From NCBI RefSeq assembly GCF_035539115.1, contig NZ_DATLJA010000092.1, positions 1 through 64,000 of the forward strand: a stretch of 64,000 nucleotides of DNA, given 5' to 3'. The stretch is from Desulfitobacterium_A sp035539115 (lineage in GTDB: Bacteria; Bacillota; Desulfitobacteriia; Desulfitobacteriales; Desulfitobacteriaceae). The notes below the pieces were generated by a model. The model ran no database searches and was not told the origin of the DNA. It saw nothing but the letters and a program-made list of their open reading frames with translations. Shown piece by piece: positions 17,601 to 26,124 of this stretch (positions are counted from its first letter, which is position 1; every line of letters starts with the position of its first letter). Position numbers and translations under genes: made by a program.

Positions 17601-18512
17601 TTACTTCCGCATTTTGGGATCGAAGGCATCACGCAGACCATCCCCAACAAAGTTAAATGCTAACATCAAAATAGCAATACTTAAAGCCGGAAAAATGAGA
17701 GCAAAAGGAAAAGATGGAATGTTCATTCTTCCTTCAGCAGCCATAAAACCTAAGCTCACATCCGGAGGTTGAACTCCTAATCCGATGAAACTTAAAAAGG
17801 CCTCGAGGAAAATTGCTGCGGGAATCTGAAGTGCAGCAACCACAATAATTTGGCCAATACTGTTGGGTAAAAGGTGCTTCATCAGCAATCTTTTGGTGTC
17901 TGCGCCCAAAGCCCGTGCAGCTAGAACAAATTCCTGCTCTCGCAGTGCTAAAATTTGGCCGCGAATAGTGCGGGCCATAGGAACCCAGTTAACTAGGCCC
18001 ATAACAATGAAAATATTATGCAGGCCGCTCCCTAACGTTACCATGAGCAAGATAACATAGAGAAGATCAGGAACGCTGTAGATAACATCGATCACACGTT
18101 GCATGAAATTATCAACACGTCCGCCAAGATATCCTGAAATTCCACCGTAGAAGATACCAATCGTGAGATTGATCAAGACAGATCCAAACCCAATCAAAAG
18201 CGAAATTCGGGTTCCGTACATAACCCGAGTTAAAATATCACGTCCGAGCTCATCCGTACCGAAGGGGTGTACCCAACTCGGCTGAAGACGTGTTGACATC
18301 AGATCATTGGTGTAATAGTTATATTTGGAGAAAAAGGGACCAAATAAGGCAACTAGAATAAATAATGCGAGAATAACTAAACCAATCATGGCTAAGGGAT
18401 TCATTTTAAATCTTCGCCAAGCATCCTGCCCGAGGGTTGTGCTTGGCCGGTTAATAACATCCGTCTTTAAATTTTGCTTTAATGGTGAAAAAACGTCAGC
18501 CGGTAAGCCCAT
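17601..18512 (-). CDS. oppC: Oligopeptide ABC transporter permease OppC/DppC
   Basis: The 303-residue permease has an N-terminal helix (about residues 38-60) and five more, with the EAA-type loop around ALGADTKRLLMKHLLPN. The motif HPFGTDELGRDILTRVMYG is diagnostic of OppC/DppC. It forms the membrane channel with OppB, two bases upstream. A GAAGGGGG site precedes the ATG. Confidence 0.96.
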   Translation of the reverse strand: MGLPADVFSPLKQNLKTDVINRPSTTLGQDAWRRFKMNPLAMIGLVILALFILVALFGPFFSKYNYYTNDLMSTRLQPSWVHPFGTDELGRDILTRVMYGTRISLLIGFGSVLINLTIGIFYGGISGYLGGRVDNFMQRVIDVIYSVPDLLYVILLMVTLGSGLHNIFIVMGLVNWVPMARTIRGQILALREQEFVLAARALGADTKRLLMKHLLPNSIGQIIVVAALQIPAAIFLEAFLSFIGLGVQPPDVSLGFMAAEGRMNIPSFPFALIFPALSIAILMLAFNFVGDGLRDAFDPKMRK

Positions 18513-18514
18513 TC

Positions 18515-19447
18515 TTACGCCCCCTTCTTGGAAGTCAATTTAATGCGGGGATCAACCAAAGTATAGGCGATATCCACCAACAGATTAAACAATACCAGCA
18601 CAGTTGCAAACAATACGGTTGTCCCTAAAATAACCGGGTAATCACGGTTATTAATACTGGTTACGAAGAACTGACCAATGCCAGGAATATTAAATACGTA
18701 TTCAACAACGAAATTACCCGTTAAGATATAAGCGAAAAATGGCCCCAAGAAGGTCACCACAGGAATAAGTGCATTGCGCAAAGCGTGCCGGAAGACAACA
18801 ACATATTCTGACATTCCTTTAGCACGGGCAGTTCGGATATAGTCTTGATTTAAGACATCAAGCATACTTGATCGGGTTAAACGGGTAATCTGAGCAATCG
18901 GGTAAGCACTCAGCGCTATAGCTGGTAGAACCAAGTTAATGGGATCGCCCCAGCCAATCGGTGGAAAGAGGTGAGTTTTATAACCGACATAGAATTGCAG
19001 GAAGGTAGCAATGACAAAACTCGGCACAGAAACTCCAATCGTGGCCAGAATCGTAGCTAGATAGTCAGGCCATTTATTCTGTTTCAGGCCTGCGATAACT
19101 CCCATCAACGTACCTACAACTAAGGCCATGACTGTAGCTGTTAACCCGAGAGCAGCAGTCTTGGGTAAGCCATCATGAAACAAGTCGTTAACCGTCCGTC
19201 CTTCATAACGAAATGTGGGTCCGAAATTGAAATGGATCATATTGTTAAGATAGTCAACATACTGTTTGCTTAAGGGATCATTTAAGTGGTAACGTTGATT
19301 AATGTTCTCCATGACAGCAGGAGGCAGGACTTTTTCCGAAGAAAAGGGACCGCCTGGAATGGCGTGCATCAAGGAAAACGTTAAGGTAAGCACGAGCCAG
19401 ATTACAAAAATTGCGGAAAGGATGCGCCCTAACAAGTAGCGTACCAT
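18515..19447 (-). CDS. oppB: Oligopeptide ABC transporter permease OppB/DppB
   Basis: The 310-residue permease has six predicted transmembrane helices and the family N-terminus MVRYLLGRILSAIFVIWLV. Its EAA loop includes RTARAKGMSEYVVVFRHALR. It is preceded by AAAGGAGG and by a hairpin in the oppA-oppB gap that may set the ratio of binding protein to permease. Confidence 0.96.
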   Translation of the reverse strand: MVRYLLGRILSAIFVIWLVLTLTFSLMHAIPGGPFSSEKVLPPAVMENINQRYHLNDPLSKQYVDYLNNMIHFNFGPTFRYEGRTVNDLFHDGLPKTAALGLTATVMALVVGTLMGVIAGLKQNKWPDYLATILATIGVSVPSFVIATFLQFYVGYKTHLFPPIGWGDPINLVLPAIALSAYPIAQITRLTRSSMLDVLNQDYIRTARAKGMSEYVVVFRHALRNALIPVVTFLGPFFAYILTGNFVVEYVFNIPGIGQFFVTSINNRDYPVILGTTVLFATVLVLFNLLVDIAYTLVDPRIKLTSKKGA

Positions 19448-19480
19448 AAGCTTCCTCCTTTAATCTTTAATAATTACATA

Positions 19481-19522
19481 AGAAGGGGCAAGTTTTTGAA
19501 ACCCGCCCCTCCAAAAACTTCT
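19481..19522 (-). promoter_or_regulatory. Hairpin between oppA and oppB
   Basis: In the 104-base gap the arms AAGTTTTTG and CAAAAACTT can pair, and the nested arms AGGGGC/GCCCCT offer a competing pairing. There is no long T-run. Such hairpins commonly protect the 3' end of abundant binding-protein mRNA or partly terminate it, so that permease genes are expressed less. Role inferred. Confidence 0.6.
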
Positions 19523-19551
19523 AGTCTACAATGTGGTTTTTTGCGTAGATA

Positions 19552-21162
19552 TTATTTTTTCTCAATTGTTACATTTTTGAAATCTACTATGCCCATCGGC
19601 GACTGCATCAGACCTTTAATATTGTCTTTTGCAACGTATTTATTAACATAGTAGTATATAGGCATAATTGGCATCTCCGCCATAAGTGTATTTTCGGCAT
19701 CATGTAAAGCTTGATAACGAACTTTTGGATCTCCAGAGCTTTTCGCTGTGCTTATGGCCTTGTCATAAGCCGCATTGCTCCAACCCGTTTGATTATTTCC
19801 ACCGTTTGTCACAAACATATCCATAAATGTCATCGGATCAATATAGTCGCCAAGCCAACCAGCACGGGCAACATCATACTGGAGATTTTTCTCGGACTGT
19901 TGATACACTTTCCACTCTTGTCCGGTGAGTTTGACATTCACTCCAAGGTTTTTCGACCACATATCTTGAATTGCTTGAGCAATCACGTTGTGATTACCAT
20001 TCGTATTGTACAGAATGCTTACTTCAGGGAAGCCTTTACCGTCAGGGTATCCAGCTTCAGCCAAAAGTTGTTTGGCCTTGGCCAAGTCTTCTTTAATATA
20101 ATCCCCTCCGACAGTGCGGAATTCTTTACCCGCTTCTGCATCTGGAATAGCACCTGGGGTATAAGCGTAGGCAGGTTGTTCACCCGCTTTTGTAATTTTC
20201 TCAACGATAGATTTTCTGTCAATAGCCATTGTTAAAGCTTGTCTCACCTTAGGATCATTAAATGGTTTTTTCGTAGTGTTGAAACGATAGTAATAAGTAC
20301 CTAATTGAGGAGTAATTTTTAAAACACCTGAAGACTTTAAGCGATCTATATCTGCAACTGGAATGTTATCGGTTCCATCAAGTTGTCCTGCTTCAAAGGC
20401 AGTTAAAGCAGCTTTCGAATCTTCCACCAAGTTGAAGGTAAGCTCAGTTAGCTTAACATTCTTAGCATCCCAATAATTTGGGTTTTTAACGAGAACCATT
20501 TTGTCGTTATGGCTCCATGATTGCATCTTGAACGGACCATTACCAACAAAGGTTTCAGCTTTGGTATTCCAATCCTTTGTAGCTTTAGCTACCTTTTCAT
20601 CAACCGGGAAATAAGTAGGGAAAGCTAATAGGGATTTGAAATATGGAGTAGGACTTTCAAGGGCTACTTCCAACGTCTTCTCATCAACAACCTTAATACC
20701 TACATCTTCAGCCGTAGCCTTTTTACCATTATAGGCTTCACCGTTTTTGATGTAGAAAAGTTGATAGGCATACTCGGCAGCAGCAGCCGGATCCAAAGCA
20801 TGAAGCCAAGCCGCTTTAAAATCATTTGCTGTTAGAGGATCCCCGTTACTAAATTTAGTATCTTTGAGTTTAATGGTATATTTTAAGCCATCATCAGAAA
20901 CCTTAATGTCATTGGCAATTGCATTTTGAGGCTGATTGTTCTTATCCAATCGAGTTAACCCTTCAAAAAGTTCCGTTTCCATGTTGGCCTCAGGTATACC
21001 GTTGGACATTTGTGGATCCAATGTCTTCGGTTCAGCTCCCGGATCCCAACTCATTTTCATGTCTTGTGCGGCTTGGTTACCACTTGTGCCACAGCCGGTC
21101 ACAAGCAAACCTAAGACGAGAAGCGCCGATGTCAGGGTTGCTAACTTCTTGCTTTTAAACAT
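19552..21162 (-). CDS. oppA: Oligopeptide-binding lipoprotein OppA/DppA
   Basis: The 536-residue extracytoplasmic binding protein (SBP family 5) has a lipoprotein signal peptide with lipobox VTGC and acylation at Cys24. Family landmarks include DPGAEPKTLDPQ, ELFEGLTRLDKNN, LKDTKFSNGDPLTANDFKAA and FNTTKKPFNDPKVRQALTMA. It would deliver peptides to OppBC. It is the first gene of the operon, after a 240-base leader with a tandem 11-bp repeat, and follows an unusual HTH/peptidase-like regulator. Confidence 0.95.
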   Translation of the reverse strand: MFKSKKLATLTSALLVLGLLVTGCGTSGNQAAQDMKMSWDPGAEPKTLDPQMSNGIPEANMETELFEGLTRLDKNNQPQNAIANDIKVSDDGLKYTIKLKDTKFSNGDPLTANDFKAAWLHALDPAAAAEYAYQLFYIKNGEAYNGKKATAEDVGIKVVDEKTLEVALESPTPYFKSLLAFPTYFPVDEKVAKATKDWNTKAETFVGNGPFKMQSWSHNDKMVLVKNPNYWDAKNVKLTELTFNLVEDSKAALTAFEAGQLDGTDNIPVADIDRLKSSGVLKITPQLGTYYYRFNTTKKPFNDPKVRQALTMAIDRKSIVEKITKAGEQPAYAYTPGAIPDAEAGKEFRTVGGDYIKEDLAKAKQLLAEAGYPDGKGFPEVSILYNTNGNHNVIAQAIQDMWSKNLGVNVKLTGQEWKVYQQSEKNLQYDVARAGWLGDYIDPMTFMDMFVTNGGNNQTGWSNAAYDKAISTAKSSGDPKVRYQALHDAENTLMAEMPIMPIYYYVNKYVAKDNIKGLMQSPMGIVDFKNVTIEKK

Positions 21163-21216
21163 TTTCTCATGTCCTCCCTTATCTACTCAATTTAAAGTTA
21201 GGTACAGTCCACATTA

Positions 21217-21238
21217 CTATTACTGGTCTATTACTGGT
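21217..21238 (-). promoter_or_regulatory. Tandem 11-bp direct repeat upstream of oppA
   Basis: Two exact back-to-back copies of CTATTACTGGT (21217-21227 and 21228-21238) lie 55 bases before the oppA start. Eleven-base spacing places both on the same helix face, as for tandem operator half-sites. The neighbouring HTH regulator is the obvious candidate to bind. Function inferred. Confidence 0.5.
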
Positions 21239-21403
21239 CCCTACCACCTCCTTGAAGACCCTTAAGAATATTCTGGATTTAGATCCTTCCATTTTCTCAT
21301 GTACATTTATCCTTCTCTAGTGTACAAGGGAAAAATAATTTTGTCTAATCAATTTTTTTGATTGATCAAGATTTACTTTTTGAACCGGAATTTTTATTTG
21401 TTT

Positions 21404-22858
21404 TTAATAATTTTCAACGATCTCTTCATTTTCAATCATAGGAATATCATCCACCCACAAATTAACCTGATTCATAACCATTGGCCAAATAATTGAAGCG
21501 CTGTTTTTGCCTCCGAATATTTTGTTTTCACCAAGCGCTAAATTAATACTTCCCAGTTGTTTTGTGTCATAGACCTGATACCCAATAATATCCCTAATCC
21601 ACGGATTAAGACCAATCCCCAATTCCCCGAGAACGCGACGACCTTCTTCCCCCGACTCAAAGAATTCTTTCAGTTTAGCCTCATTCTTTTTTGCCGAGAA
21701 GCCAACAACTTTACCTTTAGCAAAATCAAGTCGAACTCCTTCAATCGCTTCTCCTTGGAAATGAACAAGATTGAAAAACGCCACACCTTCAACCGAATCC
21801 TCGACCGGAGCGATATAAACTTCGCCACTGGGTAAATTGATGACCGTATCCCCACTTTTAATATCGTCATCCGAGATAATTCCATCATCAATCATGGGGC
21901 GTCGTCCCGAAATCGACAATACTAAATTGGTTCCTTGTTCAGATTCAATCTTAACTGTTGTTCCCTTAGTAAGCACCTCAGCTACATACTGTGCCGAATA
22001 TTCAAGTTCGTTATAATTAACATCAATCCCCTTCCAAAACATATCATGAAGTTGGAGAAAATTGGTATTCATTTCCTCTGCCAGAATTTGAGTTGGGTAG
22101 CCCAAAAATGCCCATTTCACTTTTCGTTTAAAAAGCTCGTTACGAACGTCAACCCAAGCATTTCGATAGATTTCAACCCGTTCTTGAGAAATGCCTTTCG
22201 TCAGAGAGGGTGTCACAATATGTTCAAGCATGATCATCGTGGTTACCGGCCGTAAGGTTTCGGCAAGCCGCCGAAAGTGCTTCTGCACCTCGCAGGGTTC
22301 TAATTCTCCGAGAACTTTAGATTTCATCTTCAAGGTTTCTAAGCATAATAAGGGATAAGCTCCAGCTCGCTGAATTTCAATGGCCAATGGCTCGGCCAAA
22401 TCCATCTGATCAATTCCACCCATTAATCCCACGACTTCATTTGGGTTAATTCGCAAACATTCCTTGACAATTTTACGAGCTAAAGCTTCGACATCGACCT
22501 TAAGTCGATGGACTCTGCGCCAAGAAAGAATATCTTGAGTCACAAATTGTACAGATTTCGTCTCATTTTTCTCAAAGTAATCTCCTAACGATTGATCGAT
22601 AAAATAATTATTGGCAATCGCCCGATAATACTTTTCGAGAATTCCACCTTTTTCTAACGTATAGTCGAGAGCAATTAGCCCATGTTTTTCTAATTCCTTG
22701 ACATGATAGTGAATTTTCGACGATGACTGTTTGACTTTGTCCGCAATTTGTTTTGAAGTTAAGCTTTGTTTAATCAGCAATTGCAGAATTTCAATCCGAA
22801 GTGGGTCACAAACCGATTTTACCTTTTCTAGACTACTAAGGATACAGATATCTTTCAT
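21404..22858 (-). CDS. ArsR-like HTH regulator fused to a degenerate M29 aminopeptidase domain
   Basis: Residues 10-85 of this 484-residue protein form a winged helix of ArsR type (DPLRIEILQLL, TSKQIADKVKQSSSKIHYHV, KHGLIALDY). Residues from about 110 to 484 resemble thermophilic M29 aminopeptidases: ISGRRPMIDDG, NLPSGEVYIAPVEDS, LGELGIGLNP and INLALG. Two family glutamates remain (E346, E412). Where M29 enzymes, as I recall them, have His in the GT-x-H-x-ALG block and His-x-Asp in the SAIHWDM block, this protein has Asn439 and Ile457-Trp-Pro459. The site therefore looks unable to bind metal normally. I infer a peptide- or amino-acid-sensing regulator of the adjacent opp operon. The ribosome site is weak (GGGAG, 14 bases from ATG). 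Confidence 0.8.
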   Translation of the reverse strand: MKDICILSSLEKVKSVCDPLRIEILQLLIKQSLTSKQIADKVKQSSSKIHYHVKELEKHGLIALDYTLEKGGILEKYYRAIANNYFIDQSLGDYFEKNETKSVQFVTQDILSWRRVHRLKVDVEALARKIVKECLRINPNEVVGLMGGIDQMDLAEPLAIEIQRAGAYPLLCLETLKMKSKVLGELEPCEVQKHFRRLAETLRPVTTMIMLEHIVTPSLTKGISQERVEIYRNAWVDVRNELFKRKVKWAFLGYPTQILAEEMNTNFLQLHDMFWKGIDVNYNELEYSAQYVAEVLTKGTTVKIESEQGTNLVLSISGRRPMIDDGIISDDDIKSGDTVINLPSGEVYIAPVEDSVEGVAFFNLVHFQGEAIEGVRLDFAKGKVVGFSAKKNEAKLKEFFESGEEGRRVLGELGIGLNPWIRDIIGYQVYDTKQLGSINLALGENKIFGGKNSASIIWPMVMNQVNLWVDDIPMIENEEIVENY

Positions 22859-22990
22859 AAGACAATAACTACTCCCGTCTTCAAATAAATTATAATTTCT
22901 GAATTGCTATTGCAGATATCTAGTTTTTATTCGATAGCTATGACAAATATCCTCTTATCCATAAAATATTTTAGATCAATCAAATAAATA

Positions 22991-23016
22991 GGAGACAAGC
23001 TCCGTTACTTGCCTCC
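22991..23016 (-). terminator. Hairpin downstream of spo0A
   Basis: The stem GGAGACAAG/CTTGCCTCC (one G-U pair in RNA) is followed on the minus strand by TATTTATTTG. It is a plausible terminator of spo0A, with a broken T-run. Confidence 0.5.
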
Positions 23017-23046
23017 TCATAACCTGATTTATGTACTTACTAAATC

Positions 23047-23841
23047 TTAGCTCACTTTGCTCATGACTCTTAATTTATCTGCAAGCAGAGCGACGAACTC
23101 AGAATTTGTAGGCTTTTGACGTTCGATATTCATCGAATATCCAAAAATCCTTTTTAAGGTTTCAGTATGGCCACGTTCCCAGGCCAGTTCGATCGCATGT
23201 CGAATGCCACGTTCTACCCTACTCGGTGCTGTATCGTATTTTTTGGCAATAGCTGGGTAAAGCTCCTTCGTCACTGCACCCAGCAAAGAAACATCTTCCA
23301 CAACCATAAGAATCGCATCGCGAATATACTGATATCCCTTGACATGAGCCGGGATTCCAATTTGATGCATCATCGAGGTAACTTCTGCGCTGAGATTCAC
23401 ACGGCTACCTGCATTTGTGACCGGGGACACTGAAGAAGGAATGGAGGCCGAGTTTAGGGATGATTCTTGCGTCAGACTCCGAATACGTTTCCCTAAAACT
23501 TCTAAGTCAAAAGGTTTAAGGATAAAATAGTCAACTCCTAACATCATCGCCTGATGGGTTAAGGATTCCTGTCCAAAGGCGGTTAACATGATGACTTTCG
23601 GTCTCGGTGCAGCGCTCCTAGCATTGATTCTTTCGAGGACACCTAACCCATCTAAATTCGGCATGACCAAATCCAGAATCACTAAGTCGGGTTCCTGTGC
23701 TTGTATCATTTCCCAAGCATCGACTCCATTATATGTTAGCCCAACAACTTGAAGATCCTCTTGAGTATGTAGATAGTCTTGTAACATTTGACATAAATTA
23801 CGGTTATCATCTGCGACAACAATTTTGACCTTTTTACCCAT
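23047..23841 (-). CDS. spo0A: Sporulation master response regulator Spo0A
   Basis: The 264-residue protein has a receiver domain (acidic pair D11-D12, phosphoacceptor D57 in VILDLVMP, the LTAF threonine and the KPF lysine), a short Ser/Pro-rich linker (about 128-148), and the Spo0A-specific DNA-binding domain with IGIPAHVKGYQYIRDAI and SRVERGIRHAIELAWERG. It controls entry into sporulation on phosphorylation. Unlike the common arrangement it is not preceded by spoIVB; the upstream gene is an acetyltransferase. A perfect 0A box lies about 100 bases upstream, consistent with autoregulation. Confidence 0.96.
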   Translation of the reverse strand: MGKKVKIVVADDNRNLCQMLQDYLHTQEDLQVVGLTYNGVDAWEMIQAQEPDLVILDLVMPNLDGLGVLERINARSAAPRPKVIMLTAFGQESLTHQAMMLGVDYFILKPFDLEVLGKRIRSLTQESSLNSASIPSSVSPVTNAGSRVNLSAEVTSMMHQIGIPAHVKGYQYIRDAILMVVEDVSLLGAVTKELYPAIAKKYDTAPSRVERGIRHAIELAWERGHTETLKRIFGYSMNIERQKPTNSEFVALLADKLRVMSKVS

Positions 23842-23924
23842 TTTGCCATCATCCTGTCTTATTTTATTTACCGGACAATTGAATCTTTAGAGTCGTAATG
23901 TCCTTCTGCCTATCCGGTGACCTT

Positions 23925-23949
23925 ATTATACAATATAAGGAATGTCGAA
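23925..23949 (-). promoter_or_regulatory. 0A box and TATAAT upstream of spo0A
   Basis: TGTCGAA at 23943-23949, the 0A-box consensus, lies on the plus strand and so reads TTCGACA toward spo0A. Twelve bases on is TATAAT (23925-23930 on the minus strand), followed about 80 bases later by the spo0A ATG. The box would overlap the -35 region, as at Spo0A-activated sigma-A promoters. No good -35 hexamer is visible. Binding is inferred. Confidence 0.6.
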
Positions 23950-24134
23950 ATCGCAAAAAATAAGTAAAACATCAGTCTTTGACGTAAGATGAATTTCCCT
24001 AGGGGAATACGTATTAATGGTAATTTATGTAATTACGTTTCGTCGTAAATTTATTTCATTTTAATCCATTTATTTTATAAGTGTTATTTATTTAAAGATT
24101 TAACGTGAATTAACTAGGATTAAGCAGAGAAATT

Positions 24135-24638
24135 TCAGAAAATCCTTTGAACCACTACCACATCGAGGATTTCTCCAAACTTTTGTCCAATTTCTCGATA
24201 GCGACCTGTTTCCTGAAATCCGAGCTTGCCAGCAAGAGCCAGACTCGCCTTATTTGTCCCCGTAATTAACCCCAACAGGGTATGATATCCCAGTTGCTGA
24301 GCGATCTGACATAGTGTCTCAAGAAGCTTTTTCCCGATCCCTAATCCTTGAAACTCTGACGCGATGTAGATTGAAAATTCTCCACTTGACTTATAAGCCG
24401 GGCGTGGGTGAAAGGGAGAGATACTGCCCCATCCCAGAATTTTTCCGTTCTTTTCCGCGACCACAAGCGGATAATAAGGGTCTTGATGGGTAAAAAACCA
24501 TTGATTGGCTTTTTCTTCTGTGCGATTCACCAAATCAAAGGTTGCAACCGTGTTTTGGACTGCCCAATTGTATATTTCTGTTATCCGTTTTAAATCCAAA
24601 CTATCAGCTTTACGAATTAGAACACTTAAATCCTGCAT
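24135..24638 (-). CDS. GNAT acetyltransferase, phosphinothricin acetyltransferase-like
   Basis: The 167-residue protein reads like the PAT/Bar branch of GNAT: IRKADSLDLKRITEIYNWAV at the start, then the acetyl-CoA motif FQGLGIGKKLLETL, then TGTNKASLALAGKLGF. In this branch an amino group of small molecules such as phosphinothricin or methionine sulfone is acetylated; the substrate here is unknown. The ribosome site is weak. It is likely monocistronic, upstream of spo0A. Confidence 0.85.
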   Translation of the reverse strand: MQDLSVLIRKADSLDLKRITEIYNWAVQNTVATFDLVNRTEEKANQWFFTHQDPYYPLVVAEKNGKILGWGSISPFHPRPAYKSSGEFSIYIASEFQGLGIGKKLLETLCQIAQQLGYHTLLGLITGTNKASLALAGKLGFQETGRYREIGQKFGEILDVVVVQRIF

Positions 24639-24764
24639 ACTTTCTCTAATCCCCTTTGTCTACATAAGTACTCACCTTTATCCTACCATATTTATTGTGC
24701 TAGGTATAATCTTTCCTGGCACGGATAGAATAAGAGTTGATTATAAATTAAGGAGGTTCACTTA

Positions 24765-24953
24765 ATGAATGCTTCAGTGGATAAAGATACCTGTATTGGA
24801 TGTGGAGCATGTCCCTCGGTTTGTCCAGAGGTCTTTAAAATGGAGGATGACGGATTAGCGACCGCTTATGTAAACCCTGTCCCCAGTGAAATCGAAGCTT
24901 CGGCACAAGAAGCAGCAGATGGCTGTCCAGTCGACGCTATTCATATCGAATAA
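24765..24953 (+). CDS. Single-cluster [4Fe-4S] ferredoxin
   Basis: The 62-residue acidic protein carries CIGCGACPSVCP (Cys 11, 14, 17, 21) and a distal CPVDAI cysteine (Cys 54). This is the pattern of small ferredoxins with one low-potential [4Fe-4S] cluster bound by Cys 11, 14, 17 and the distal Cys. TAAGGAGG precedes the ATG. It is monocistronic and ends in a bidirectional terminator. Redox partner unknown. Confidence 0.93.
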   Translation: MNASVDKDTCIGCGACPSVCPEVFKMEDDGLATAYVNPVPSEIEASAQEAADGCPVDAIHIE

Positions 24954-24972
24954 TTTTTTTAATATTAATAAT

Positions 24973-25008
24973 AAATAGAGCAAGTGGAAAGATCCACCTG
25001 CTCTATTT
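24973..25008. terminator. Bidirectional terminator between ferredoxin and siroheme reductase genes
   Basis: Sixteen-base arms (24973-24988 and 24993-25008) pair with a single mismatch around an AAGA loop. AAAT/ATTT ends give short T-runs on both strands. It serves the two convergent genes. Confidence 0.75.
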
Positions 25009-25029
25009 GTCACTCTATGGATAATTGTA

Positions 25030-25914
25030 TTAGGTACTTAGGGCTTGATTTACTTTTTCACGCAGATCCTCAAGACCAATACGATCGATAAGTCGTCCTA
25101 ATCTTTCATTTTGTTTTGCTGTTTCCTTGTAATAACCAACCACAGCATCCACAGCTGGGAGTAACTGATCCGGTTGGAGATTTTCAAGTAAAAGATTGGC
25201 TAGACGCGGTTTTACCCCACCATTACCGCCAACATACAAATGGTATCCCTTGCTCGTACCCATTAATCCAAGGTCAACATTCGCCGAATCTGTACATTTA
25301 TTTGGACAACCTGCCACTCCAATTTTAAATTTAGAGGGCAAGGCCATTCCATGATAACGTTTATCCAACTCTGTCCCAATTCCTAAAGTCTCCTGCAGCC
25401 CACGCTTACAGAAGTCCGACCCTGGACAAACTTTGACACTGCGCACGCAAAGCCCTACAGCATGACCGGGGGCCATACCCAAATCCTCCCAAACTTTAGG
25501 TATATCCTCAGCTTTTAACCCTACAATGGCGATTCTTTGGGCTGAGGTAACCTTGATTACAGGAGCATTGTATTTTTCCGCTGCATCCGCAATTTTACGT
25601 AAAACATCTGGCGTTACGACACCAGCCGGGATATGAGGTGCAATAGCATACGTTTGCTTATCTGCTTGCAAAATTGCTCCTACCGGCTGCGCATTTGCTG
25701 CAGCTTGGGCCGACATTTCGCCTTGTTCCACTGTATTAATCTTCTCGAGAAGTTTTTCTGGATCTAGGTTATGCATCTGGGCAGCATTTTGGAGACTTTC
25801 GTTGACGGAAAACGGACAACCGAGACAATGTAGTCCCATTTCCTGCATCGCATCCACTGTTTTGGGATTTGCTGCCATAATATCTTTAAGTTTCATATCT
25901 AAAGTAAAGTTCAT
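25030..25914 (-). CDS. DUF1858 domain fused to a short nitrite/sulfite reductase-like protein
   Basis: The 294-residue protein has an N-terminal DUF1858 domain (residues 1-65, with the CxxC pair in LHCLGCPF), a linker, then one nitrite/sulfite reductase repeat. The siroheme-[4Fe-4S] cysteines are present as CPGSDFCKRG and GCPNKC. Compared with two-repeat enzymes such as CysI it is half-size, like small assimilatory-type sulfite reductases of anaerobes. Sulfite, nitrite or another small anion could be the substrate. ATG 25914 follows GAGAGGTG by six bases. A 48-residue zinc-ribbon gene sits 12 bases upstream. Confidence 0.88.
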   Translation of the reverse strand: MNFTLDMKLKDIMAANPKTVDAMQEMGLHCLGCPFSVNESLQNAAQMHNLDPEKLLEKINTVEQGEMSAQAAANAQPVGAILQADKQTYAIAPHIPAGVVTPDVLRKIADAAEKYNAPVIKVTSAQRIAIVGLKAEDIPKVWEDLGMAPGHAVGLCVRSVKVCPGSDFCKRGLQETLGIGTELDKRYHGMALPSKFKIGVAGCPNKCTDSANVDLGLMGTSKGYHLYVGGNGGVKPRLANLLLENLQPDQLLPAVDAVVGYYKETAKQNERLGRLIDRIGLEDLREKVNQALST

Positions 25915-25926
25915 CAGTAACACCTC

Positions 25927-26073
25927 TCAACCATGAATAAGCATTGGCAGACAATGCGTACAGACATGTTTTTCTTCACCTTGGTATACATAGGTCAGTA
26001 CCGGGGTGAGTTCACTCGTTGTTCCGCAGTGTTCACACTCTAATTCAAGATTCTCTTTCTTTGCTTCAGCCAT
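25927..26073 (-). CDS. 48-residue zinc-ribbon protein
   Basis: This short frame, easily missed, runs from ATG 26073 to TGA 25927. GGGGG lies nine bases before the start. The protein begins MAEAKKENLELECEHCG and has two CxxC knuckles, CEHC (Cys 13, 16) and CTHC (Cys 38, 41), typical of a zinc ribbon or rubredoxin-like site. It is separated by 12 bases from the DUF1858-siroheme reductase gene, so it is probably translated from the same mRNA and may serve as a partner. No family recognised. Confidence 0.75.
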   Translation of the reverse strand: MAEAKKENLELECEHCGTTSELTPVLTYVYQGEEKHVCTHCLPMLIHG

Positions 26074-26124
26074 ATTAGGATACCCCCTTATCAAATTCTA
26101 GCTAAGTGTAGCATACTTTATCTA

